This document shows, in pieces, positions 1 through 5,855 of a stretch of DNA of 25,790 bases (position 1 is the stretch's first letter; each line of letters opens with the position of its first letter). The DNA is from a virus: IMG/VR virus record IMGVR_UViG_3300005731_000408, positions 1-25,790 of that record, one strand, 5' to 3'. The translations under genes were made by a program, and so were the position numbers. Under the pieces are notes generated by a model. The model saw nothing but the letters and a program-made list of their open reading frames with translations. It made no database searches and was not told the origin of the DNA.

Positions 1-19
1 CCATTTCCGGACTTTCGCA

Positions 20-325
20 CTACTTCTCCAACACCCGGTCGATCTTACTGTCGATCCGGTCCAGTTTAAGCGACATGCGGTCAAGTTCTTTGTTGACCCC
101 TTCGCGTGTCGCGTAATGGTTGGCGGCATAGAGCTTGTGCGCGGCGATATCGTCATGAAGCTTGGAGATTTCGCCACTCGATTTGTCTTCAAACTCAGCG
201 ATTTGTTTAGTTGCCGCAACGCGCACGCCGGCAATTTGTTTGATCAACCAAGTTGAAACCCCAATTGCGCCACCCACTAGCGACAATATGAATATCAACA
301 CTTCCCACGTCACTGCCCCGGTCAT
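20..325 (-). CDS. Small membrane protein with coiled coil, lysis-associated
   Basis: A 101-residue protein with one N-terminal membrane segment (about residues 8-29, rich in I, L, V and G) followed by a charged helical region. The last third has regularly spaced hydrophobic residues (RMSLKLDRIDSKIDRVLEK), which looks like a coiled coil. The start is the ATG at 323-325, with AAGG about nine bases upstream. It is the last gene after the endolysin and holin-like genes, where phages often keep a lysis accessory or spanin-type protein. I do not recognise a named family. An inner-membrane spanin subunit or a holin accessory protein are both possible. A terminator-like hairpin lies between it and the holin-like gene, so it may be expressed at a reduced level. 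Confidence 0.65.
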   Translation of the reverse strand: MTGAVTWEVLIFILSLVGGAIGVSTWLIKQIAGVRVAATKQIAEFEDKSSGEISKLHDDIAAHKLYAANHYATREGVNKELDRMSLKLDRIDSKIDRVLEK

Positions 326-354
326 AAAACAGCCTTATCAATTTCGAGTATGAG

Positions 355-379
355 AAAAGGCGCGGCAGAACACCGCGCC
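355..379 (-). terminator. Rho-independent terminator after holin-like gene
   Basis: A perfect 7-bp stem (GGCGCGG at 359-365 with CCGCGCC at 373-379) encloses a 7-base loop. Read on the minus strand it is followed by TTTTCTCAT. It sits six bases beyond the stop codon of the holin-like gene and before the coiled-coil gene, so it should end or attenuate the lysis transcript. Confidence 0.7.
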
Positions 380-384
380 ATCAA

Positions 385-864
385 TTATGTGCGTTTGCCG
401 GTCACCCAGCCGCCAAGAACAGCGGTGCCGGTGGTGGTGGCGAACTTGACCGGGTCAAATAGCCATTCCATCGACATGTCGACATAGCGGTCATATGGCG
501 GCGGGAATGCCGCAATGTTCCAATGTTGCGGCCAAATCCCTTGTTGGTGCCACAGCACATTGTAGACCATCAGCAACAGCCACGTGCTAAGGCCGGGCAG
601 AAACGCCAAGCCAAGGATCAACCAAAACACCCAATAATTCATTTTGACCTTTTGCCGGTTGGTCCCTTCAACATTGGCCGACTGATAAGAAATCACCAAT
701 TGCTCAAAAAAGGCGATTTGCTTATCAGCGACAATACGCTCGCTTTCGGTCGTTGCGTTCAGCTTGTCGCGATAAGCTTGGTTCAACCCACCAATCAAGT
801 CTTTGCCCAAGCCGGTTCCCAACAAGCTGGTGAAGAATGCACCAATCAGTTTGAAGAACTGCAT
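385..864 (-). CDS. Holin-like membrane protein
   Basis: A 159-residue protein starting at the ATG at 862-864, which overlaps the endolysin stop (TGATG), indicating translational coupling. The N-terminus (MQFFKLIGAFFTSLLGTGLG) is amphipathic or hydrophobic. A second hydrophobic block at about residues 78-103 (YWVFWLILGLAFLPGLSTWLLL) is a clear membrane segment, and a weaker hydrophobic stretch lies near the C-terminus (FATTTGTAVLGGWVTG). This layout and the position directly after the endolysin fit the three-segment holins of alphaproteobacterial phages and gene transfer agents. Its expected role is to permeabilise the inner membrane at the end of infection. The open frame extends upstream into the endolysin gene, but that extension has no ribosome binding site and only shadows the endolysin. 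Confidence 0.65.
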   Translation of the reverse strand: MQFFKLIGAFFTSLLGTGLGKDLIGGLNQAYRDKLNATTESERIVADKQIAFFEQLVISYQSANVEGTNRQKVKMNYWVFWLILGLAFLPGLSTWLLLMVYNVLWHQQGIWPQHWNIAAFPPPYDRYVDMSMEWLFDPVKFATTTGTAVLGGWVTGKRT

Positions 865-1787
865 CACACTTCCACCGTTGTTTTGTTGATTGAGTTTAGG
901 CGACGGGTCAGCACATCGCGATAGCGCCACAAGCCCCACACAATCACGCCAATGATCACAGCGGCAACAATCCAGCCCCATGGCAAACCAGAAACGAACG
1001 CAAGTCCTCCAGCAAAGATCGATCCGCCACCGCCTTTGGTCACAGCATCTTTGGCCACTTGCCCCGCCATTTGTGCATCGCGGCGCAATTGCGCCAATGT
1101 GGCTGGCCCAAGAATGCTATCATTCACCAAATGCGGATGCGCTTGCTGATAGGCAAGCAATGCCGCTTTGGTCTTTTTGCCCATCCACCCATCAATGGCG
1201 CCGGGATTGAATCCACGCGAGGTGAGCAGCTCTTGCGCTTCTTTCACCACCGGATCAGGCTTGGTTGATGGCTTCGCCCGCACTTTGCGTTGCACGCCCT
1301 CACCCACATGATCGCTTGGATAGATGCCTTCAAGCAATATCCGTGCGGTTTCTTTGCGGCGGCGCACTAGACCGGCCAACACTTTGCCTTTGGCTTTGTG
1401 ATAATTGCGCGCCAGATAGTCAGCCGCTTCGCGCTTTTTGCCCGCGCGCCACAACTTGGCCCACACCCAACCAAATGTGGCCGGTCCCATATTGTAGACA
1501 TTGTCTGTGCCAGCATCGAACTCATGTTGATTTGCACCAGGCATGCCATCAACCACAAACGGCTCGTAGTCATGTTCAAGCATTGCATCAAACAACTTAT
1601 CTGCCTCACGCGCGCTGATTTTGGTCTTGCCGGGGATCAACACGCCCTTAAAGAAATCACGCGCCACTGGGCTGGCTAGGGTCGCGCCGGTGCCAATGGT
1701 GGGCACACCAACGGGATCAAGGTAACAAGTCAGCACGGTGCCTTCATGGCCGCGCGAATAAGCGCGCCCCTTATCGGACATTCTCAT
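864..1787 (-). CDS. Endolysin: GH24 lysozyme with peptidoglycan-binding domain and C-terminal membrane segment
   Basis: A 307-residue endolysin. Residues 10-150 are a T4-type (GH24) lysozyme with the catalytic spacing E-x8-D-x5-T at E15, D24 and T30 (HEG ... LDPVGVPTIGTG). It should cleave the glycan strands of peptidoglycan. Residues 180-235 form a PG_binding_1-like repeat (VKEAQELLTSRGFNPGAIDG, then GKKTKAALLAYQ). Residues 256-287 are strongly hydrophobic (GLPWGWIVAAVIIGVIVWGL) and followed by arginines, so the protein is probably anchored at its C-terminus. I chose the ATG at 1785-1787 because GGAG lies seven bases upstream; the open frame continues further but runs through a terminator hairpin. 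The gene is coupled to the holin-like gene by TGATG. A C-terminal anchor on a GH24 endolysin is less usual than an N-terminal signal-arrest segment. Confidence 0.9.
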   Translation of the reverse strand: MRMSDKGRAYSRGHEGTVLTCYLDPVGVPTIGTGATLASPVARDFFKGVLIPGKTKISAREADKLFDAMLEHDYEPFVVDGMPGANQHEFDAGTDNVYNMGPATFGWVWAKLWRAGKKREAADYLARNYHKAKGKVLAGLVRRRKETARILLEGIYPSDHVGEGVQRKVRAKPSTKPDPVVKEAQELLTSRGFNPGAIDGWMGKKTKAALLAYQQAHPHLVNDSILGPATLAQLRRDAQMAGQVAKDAVTKGGGGSIFAGGLAFVSGLPWGWIVAAVIIGVIVWGLWRYRDVLTRRLNSINKTTVEV

Positions 1788-1819
1788 GTCAGTTCTCCAA
1801 TGTTCAGATTTTGGGTAAT

Positions 1820-1839
1820 AAAAAAGCCGCGTCAGCGGC
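1820..1839 (-). terminator. Rho-independent terminator upstream of endolysin gene
   Basis: On the minus strand GCCGC-TGAC-GCGGC (1839 to 1826) is followed by six T and then ATTA. It lies between the plus-strand membrane gene and the endolysin start, so leftward transcription from the tail operon should stop here unless antiterminated. The stem is only 5 bp but all G-C. Confidence 0.6.
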
Positions 1840-1843
1840 GGCG

Positions 1844-1884
1844 TTGACAAACTGCTCTGCAAACCTATTCTGCGGTTAGAATAG
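1844..1884 (+). promoter_or_regulatory. Promoter with overlapping operator-like dyad
   Basis: A perfect -35 hexamer TTGACA (1844-1849), a 16-base spacer and TATTCT (1866-1871) form a sigma70-type promoter pointing rightward to the only plus-strand gene. A perfect inverted repeat, CTATTCT-N6-AGAATAG (1865-1871 and 1878-1884), covers the -10 and the expected start of transcription. That is a typical place for a repressor operator. The regulator is not in this window. Confidence 0.55.
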
Positions 1885-1903
1885 CATTGGGTACATATTG
1901 ATT

Positions 1904-2140
1904 ATGATATTTCTTGGTAGAATTCTTTCGTGGGCGATGGTTGTTTTAGGCCTATTCATGACGGCAGCTGGTTTGTACATTGCATTTTCGTTCCAAGGTG
2001 AAGCTCGCCTTGCAGCTGCCAAGAGATATCTTGGTTCAGTAACAACTGGCGACGCGATCAATCAGGGCATGTTAATGCTTACTGCCGGTGTGATAATTGG
2101 TCTGATCACCATCATCGCAAACAACACCAAACCTAACTAG
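1904..2140 (+). CDS. Small two-segment membrane protein, moron candidate
   Basis: The only plausible plus-strand gene in the window, 78 residues. It has two predicted membrane helices: about residues 1-30 (ILSWAMVVLGLFMTAAGLYI) and 53-72 (GMLMLTAGVIIGLITIIA), joined by a short polar loop (GEARLAAAKRYLGSVTTGDA). The start is taken as the ATG at 1904-1906; a TTG two codons upstream is possible. The ribosome binding site is weak. It is preceded by its own promoter and dyad and points against the late operon. Its stop TAG and the stop of the convergent gene share the four bases CTAG. This is the usual setting of a moron expressed in the lysogen, such as a superinfection-exclusion or host-envelope protein, but no function can be assigned from sequence. 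Confidence 0.65.
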   Translation: MIFLGRILSWAMVVLGLFMTAAGLYIAFSFQGEARLAAAKRYLGSVTTGDAINQGMLMLTAGVIIGLITIIANNTKPN

Positions 2141-2403
2141 CGCCTCAAATTCGGTCGGATGAACCGCTCATAAAAAGCGGTCACTTGCGGTTTGAAGCGA
2201 TGATAAATCGGTCGACCCGACATCATCAGCAAGATGCATATGGGCACCAACGGCCACACGATTGGTGGCGTGTTTTCTAAAATGCACCACATCAAAATGG
2301 CGTCAGAACCGCCATTATCGTGAAACGCACAGCATTGGCGAATGGGAAAGATCAGCTCCAAAAACCAGAAGCCGGTGCACCCGTCAGAAACTAACTCCAC
2401 CAT
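2137..2403 (-). CDS. Small membrane protein with CCxxHD motif
   Basis: An 88-residue protein. The N-terminal third carries DGC at residues 7-9 and then QCCAFHDNGG at about 23-32. This resembles the calcium-loop and CCxxHD active-site signature of phospholipase A2-like proteins. A hydrophobic segment (PPIVWPLVPICILLMMSG, about residues 46-63) follows, and the C-terminus is basic (RFIRPNLRR). The ATG at 2401-2403 overlaps the end of the fibre-assembly-like gene by 13 bases; a GTG one codon later is also possible. It lies between the fibre genes and the lysis genes, where a membrane-active lysis or entry protein would be plausible. Phospholipase activity is an inference from six or seven residues only. 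The usual tyrosine after HD is absent. Confidence 0.6.
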   Translation of the reverse strand: MVELVSDGCTGFWFLELIFPIRQCCAFHDNGGSDAILMWCILENTPPIVWPLVPICILLMMSGRPIYHRFKPQVTAFYERFIRPNLRR

Positions 2404-2819
2404 TTGTCATCTGTGTAATCAGTTGGAATCGGCTCCATAGCTTCGAGCGAACTTGCCTTGGCAACAATAACATCAATCGCTTGATTGCCTGCACGTATGG
2501 CCGCAACCTGCGCAATCTGCTCTGGCGTCCACGTCTCTTTTCCTTGTTCCAACCAAGAAATCATCAATCGCTGGAAGTAAGCTTGCTTGTCAGGATCGGC
2601 GATCAAACTGATGCGGCGCTGTCTCTCCACCTTCACTTCGCCAACAGAAACATCGCGTGGCAAACATTCTTCAATCTGATTTCCATCCCGAACCCAATCC
2701 AACACAATTCCGAATGCACTGTTGAGAGGGTCAGCATTCACAACGCGGGGACCGCTTGGCGTTTCAACCTCAACATAAGTTTGATCCGCGTCAGTATATT
2801 TTGCGCTTAGTATTTTCAT
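2391..2819 (-). CDS. Tail fibre assembly-like protein
   Basis: A 142-residue protein directly after the collagen-repeat fibre gene. I use the ATG at 2817-2819, which overlaps the fibre stop as TGATG; an ATG two codons upstream would also work. The N-terminal half is a small beta-rich region (MKILSAKYTDADQTYVEVE). The C-terminal half is helical and basic (VKVERQRRISLIADPDKQAY) and ends in PIPTDYTDDKWWS. That layout, an ERxRR helix followed by a PIPxDYxDDxWW tail, recurs in small proteins encoded behind phage tail fibres. The likely role is as a chaperone for fibre folding or as a minor fibre component. The family call rests on context and the C-terminal pattern. Confidence 0.6.
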   Translation of the reverse strand: MKILSAKYTDADQTYVEVETPSGPRVVNADPLNSAFGIVLDWVRDGNQIEECLPRDVSVGEVKVERQRRISLIADPDKQAYFQRLMISWLEQGKETWTPEQIAQVAAIRAGNQAIDVIVAKASSLEAMEPIPTDYTDDKWWS

Positions 2820-4648
2820 CACCATAGCTCCGCTTCAAAACCGATATAGACACCCGGATTTCCATCAAACCGCAAAGTAGTTGCCTGACCGGTCACAAAA
2901 CCCGCGCCAGAACCGGCAAGGCCAACAATGTAGGGATTGCCATTTGTTTTCGAAATCGCAGTTAGGTTGCGAACCGTGCCGTTATCGACCGATTGGAAGT
3001 GGGTTTGATCACTCATTATCAGGTTGGGTTCGGCATGCATTGGCACCGGCATGGGCATGACGAAGTTTAAGGATGTCGCACTATACATATTGCCCATGGC
3101 AAAATAGACCGTCGACGCACCATCATCACCGTTTATGCGCCAATGATAGGCCATACATCGCAGCAAGTCGGCGTCCTTGTCCACCGGCCCCGAAGGGTCT
3201 TGAACCCCGGTGAGATCACCGCTGCATAAGGAAAAATGTGACAAGTCCAATGTGAAGGCTGAAAATGCAGCACCTTCATGGATCCGCAACATCAAATGAT
3301 CGTTCGCATCGCCAATCACCTTGCCCGATATCGAGGGCATTGCAAATTTGAATTGCACCTTGTTCCAAACACCACCCGTCAGCGTCACGGTTTCACCATG
3401 CGCCACCACCGCACCACTTGGAGCGCCACCTATTCCAAAGCGTTGCTGAACATCAAAGTAGAAGTCTTTTGTCACGGTTGAGTAGATAAAATAGGTAAGC
3501 GTTACCTCTTGCCCAGCAAGTTTACGAACGCCCCGAATTTTTTGCACCCACACATCATTTGCGGCAGTGGCTGGCGTCGTTCTGTCGTGGCGACATAAGT
3601 ATTCGGGTTCACCGGGCACATCGGTCTGCCCAACAACATGCCGCTGGCGACTGACTGTTCCAGCTCCGCCAGCTCCAAAAAAATGTCTGTGACGATCGGC
3701 ACAGAACTCACCATCAACATTTGAACTAACGCCCCAACGCCAATGGTCGAAGTTCCCGTTATCAATGAAGTTTTTCTGAGAGGGCGTTTCGCCCCCACCA
3801 CCACCGGCGAGCGCTGTGCGCAGATTAGTCCCGGTAGAATAGACCAACAAACTGTCACCCTGCCCCAACACCCGGACAGGCTCACCATCAATCGTCTCAG
3901 TGCCGGCAGGCAACAGGGAAAGCAAACCTTCCCCCTCATTCTTGACCACAACTAAAAAGTCAGAACCAAGGGTTGCAGCTGGGTCAAAACCAAACTCAAT
4001 AGGTACCGCCTTGTCAGCAATCAGTGTATCGCCTTTGTTGCCAACCACAACGGCATAGTCGGCGCTTTTGATGAACTGCAAGCCAGACAAAATGCCATTT
4101 AGACCATTTGCACCATCCGCACCGTTTATACCATCCACACCGTTGGCTCCGTCAGTGCCCGGATCACCTTGATCGCCTTTGTCGCCCTTGTCTCCCTTCA
4201 CCCCCTGCGGACCCCGCATGCTCAGCTTAAATGTCCAAACGCCCGTTTCTTTGAGGTAGAGATCACCATTGTCGGCGTTGATATAGAGACCGTTGTCGGT
4301 GCCGTTAGCATCGTCAGGAACGCCATTACCAACATCCACCCGAACAGGGTTTTCTAACCCTTGAATGTACTGAGCAACTAGCTCATTCATTGTCCGGTGC
4401 AATCCCCATTCGTAGGAGCCGTGAAGAATGGAATAGCTTTGTCCACTAGCATCAGCGCCGGTATAGGCAATCGACATTTCAATATGTGAGGTGTCGGTGA
4501 CCTGCTCCACAAAAGCCATATGATCACCGGCCACAATGATCGCATCGCCTTCACGGACAACGAGATTGGTCCATGCCCCGCCCGTTAATACAAGTGTCTT
4601 GCTGCCCTGCACCACAGCAACGGTGCCAGCATTGTAAATCTCTGCCAT
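2819..4648 (-). CDS. Tail fibre with collagen-like repeats
   Basis: A 609-residue structural protein. Residues 1-145 form an N-terminal region likely to attach to the tail. Residues 146-185 are thirteen uninterrupted Gly-X-Y triplets (GPQGVKGDKGDKGDQGDPG and onward), a collagen-like trimeric stalk found in many phage fibres. The C-terminal part begins near residue 290 with KNFIDNGNFDHWRWGVS, an opening common to phage receptor-binding domains that fold as beta-sandwiches resembling carbohydrate-binding modules, and continues to the end. The gene follows the tail tip and the three small SKPG-motif genes and is coupled to a fibre-assembly-like gene, so it is the best candidate for the host-recognition protein. 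The start ATG has AGG about ten bases upstream. Confidence 0.85.
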   Translation of the reverse strand: MAEIYNAGTVAVVQGSKTLVLTGGAWTNLVVREGDAIIVAGDHMAFVEQVTDTSHIEMSIAYTGADASGQSYSILHGSYEWGLHRTMNELVAQYIQGLENPVRVDVGNGVPDDANGTDNGLYINADNGDLYLKETGVWTFKLSMRGPQGVKGDKGDKGDQGDPGTDGANGVDGINGADGANGLNGILSGLQFIKSADYAVVVGNKGDTLIADKAVPIEFGFDPAATLGSDFLVVVKNEGEGLLSLLPAGTETIDGEPVRVLGQGDSLLVYSTGTNLRTALAGGGGGETPSQKNFIDNGNFDHWRWGVSSNVDGEFCADRHRHFFGAGGAGTVSRQRHVVGQTDVPGEPEYLCRHDRTTPATAANDVWVQKIRGVRKLAGQEVTLTYFIYSTVTKDFYFDVQQRFGIGGAPSGAVVAHGETVTLTGGVWNKVQFKFAMPSISGKVIGDANDHLMLRIHEGAAFSAFTLDLSHFSLCSGDLTGVQDPSGPVDKDADLLRCMAYHWRINGDDGASTVYFAMGNMYSATSLNFVMPMPVPMHAEPNLIMSDQTHFQSVDNGTVRNLTAISKTNGNPYIVGLAGSGAGFVTGQATTLRFDGNPGVYIGFEAELW

Positions 4649-4659
4649 GTTTAAATTGC

Positions 4660-5148
4660 CTATTGGGTCTGTTCGAGAAGTCGATATTTCAAGCTAAAGC
4701 CAGTAGCACTGCCATATTCTTGCGTGTGCGCCGAGATGGCCAACCGATTATTGTGCGGCACGACGCTCAGCGACACAGCCTCTGTGTAGTTCGGGCCAAA
4801 TTGCCCATTTTGATAGTAAAAAATGCCAAGCCCGCTATTGGCGAACGTCCGGCCAGACCAATAGGTCGTTTCGCCACCATTAAACGTCGCCAAAATATAG
4901 ACCAGCGGCACACCAGCGAAAGTCTTTGGATAGGCAATGTCGTAGTTCTGGAACCACCAGTTTCGACCACCAGCACCACCAAGATTGTCCTTGATCCAAC
5001 CTGAAGGACTATTGTGGCTAAAGCGGCCATATTCCATCAATTGCGAGAAGTCCGAATTGAACAATTGCTGACCATAGTTGGCCGTATGCGCATCAAATCC
5101 GGGCTTTGACAAGATCAGTTTTTGCGAGGTTAGCAGCAGCCTTGCCAT
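4660..5148 (-). CDS. Small tail-associated protein, third of three SKPG-motif genes
   Basis: A 162-residue protein. Its first 25 residues (LILSKPGFDAHTANYGQQL) match the N-termini of the two genes upstream, with a shared core of SKPG[FY]D. The rest is rich in aromatic residues, glycine and asparagine (GGRNWWFQNYDIAYP; YWSGRTFANSGLGIFYYQNG), suggesting a beta-structured surface domain. I use the ATG at 5146-5148, preceded by GGGGGTGAG; the frame also has a GTG one codon earlier. It lies between the tail tip gene and the fibre. A role as a tail-tip decoration or fibre-attachment protein is inferred from position. No named family is recognised. Confidence 0.65.
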   Translation of the reverse strand: MARLLLTSQKLILSKPGFDAHTANYGQQLFNSDFSQLMEYGRFSHNSPSGWIKDNLGGAGGRNWWFQNYDIAYPKTFAGVPLVYILATFNGGETTYWSGRTFANSGLGIFYYQNGQFGPNYTEAVSLSVVPHNNRLAISAHTQEYGSATGFSLKYRLLEQTQ

Positions 5149-5151
5149 CAC

Positions 5152-5502
5152 TCACCCCCACGGCAAATTGGTGACTTGGTAATATAGATTTGGATCATAG
5201 GAAGAGCCTCGATCAACAAATCGGCGATAGTAGCCGAGCGTGTTTGAGGCGTAGCGTAACCCCACCTGATACCGTGCACAGTTCAGGATTACGAATGGCT
5301 TGAACCCCATATCCGGCAAGACTAGCGCCTGCTCGGAAATCGAAACGGATACAACGCCACTTTGCACGATTTGCAGCGTTTGCGCATGAATGGACAACAT
5401 CAGATTTTGCGGCAATGCGCTATCGACATCATAACCAGCCTTAGAGACAAACAGTCCCAATTCGTTGCCAGCGCGGCGACCCAATCTTACACGAGCTACC
5501 AT
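5152..5502 (-). CDS. Small tail-associated protein, second of three SKPG-motif genes
   Basis: A 116-residue protein beginning MVARVRLGRRAGNELGLFVS and continuing KAGYDVDSALPQNL. The N-terminal block aligns with those of its two neighbours. The remainder (RYQVGLRYASNTLGYYRRFV) looks like a small beta domain. The start is the ATG at 5500-5502, which overlaps the upstream stop as TAATG and has GGAGG five bases upstream. It is translationally coupled on the upstream side and separated from the next gene by only three bases. Probably a structural component of the tail tip or fibre network. Function is not established. Confidence 0.65.
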   Translation of the reverse strand: MVARVRLGRRAGNELGLFVSKAGYDVDSALPQNLMLSIHAQTLQIVQSGVVSVSISEQALVLPDMGFKPFVILNCARYQVGLRYASNTLGYYRRFVDRGSSYDPNLYYQVTNLPWG

Positions 5503-5855
5503 TAGGGCCTCCACATCACATAAAATCCGCCGGCATGAGACGCATCAAGCGCAAATGTCGAGCCTAGATCAATCGCATAATTGGTCGTCATATACCGGTC
5601 TGAACCGGCCCATTGCCCATAGTTCACTTTTTGAACAAATAAGAAAAATGGCATATCGCTATAGCCCGTTAAACTGACGGACTGACCGCCTGCGAGGTGG
5701 CCAAAATCGATCAGGTTTCCAGCGTCATATACACGGCTATCAAATGCCAAGTATTTTGCTGGTAAGTTCGCACTCATCACATCATAGCCCGGTCGTGCAA
5801 TGCGCAAGCCATGTCCGCCACCCGGCAGCGGCCCAAATAAAACTTGATCTACCAT
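5502..5855 (-). CDS. Small tail-associated protein, first of three SKPG-motif genes
   Basis: A 117-residue protein encoded directly after the tail tip gene (TAATG overlap). Residues 16-40 (GLRIARPGYDVMSANLPAKY) carry the shared N-terminal motif, here ARPGYD, seen in the next two genes. The C-terminal half (VQKVNYGQWAGSDRYMTTNY) is aromatic and likely beta-rich. Three such genes in tandem, each with a conserved head and a divergent tail, suggest duplication followed by divergence. The position between tip and fibre favours a structural, host-contact role. This is inferred, not shown. Confidence 0.65.
   Translation of the reverse strand: MVDQVLFGPLPGGGHGLRIARPGYDVMSANLPAKYLAFDSRVYDAGNLIDFGHLAGGQSVSLTGYSDMPFFLFVQKVNYGQWAGSDRYMTTNYAIDLGSTFALDASHAGGFYVMWRP

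Noticed and set aside
1788-1862. N-terminal extension of the endolysin to 332 residues
   Set aside because: It would read through the terminator hairpin and has no ribosome site, whereas the ATG at 1787 has GGAG and begins just before the lysozyme fold.
2163-2181. Inverted repeat ACCGCT-N7-AGCGGT near the convergent stops, considered as a terminator for the plus-strand gene
   Set aside because: No T run follows it on the plus strand, and it lies inside the CCxxHD coding sequence.
2262-2810. Plus-strand open frame of 182 codons opposite the fibre-assembly-like gene
   Set aside because: The opposite strand has coupled genes with sensible products; this frame is rich in H, R, W and C without recognisable structure.
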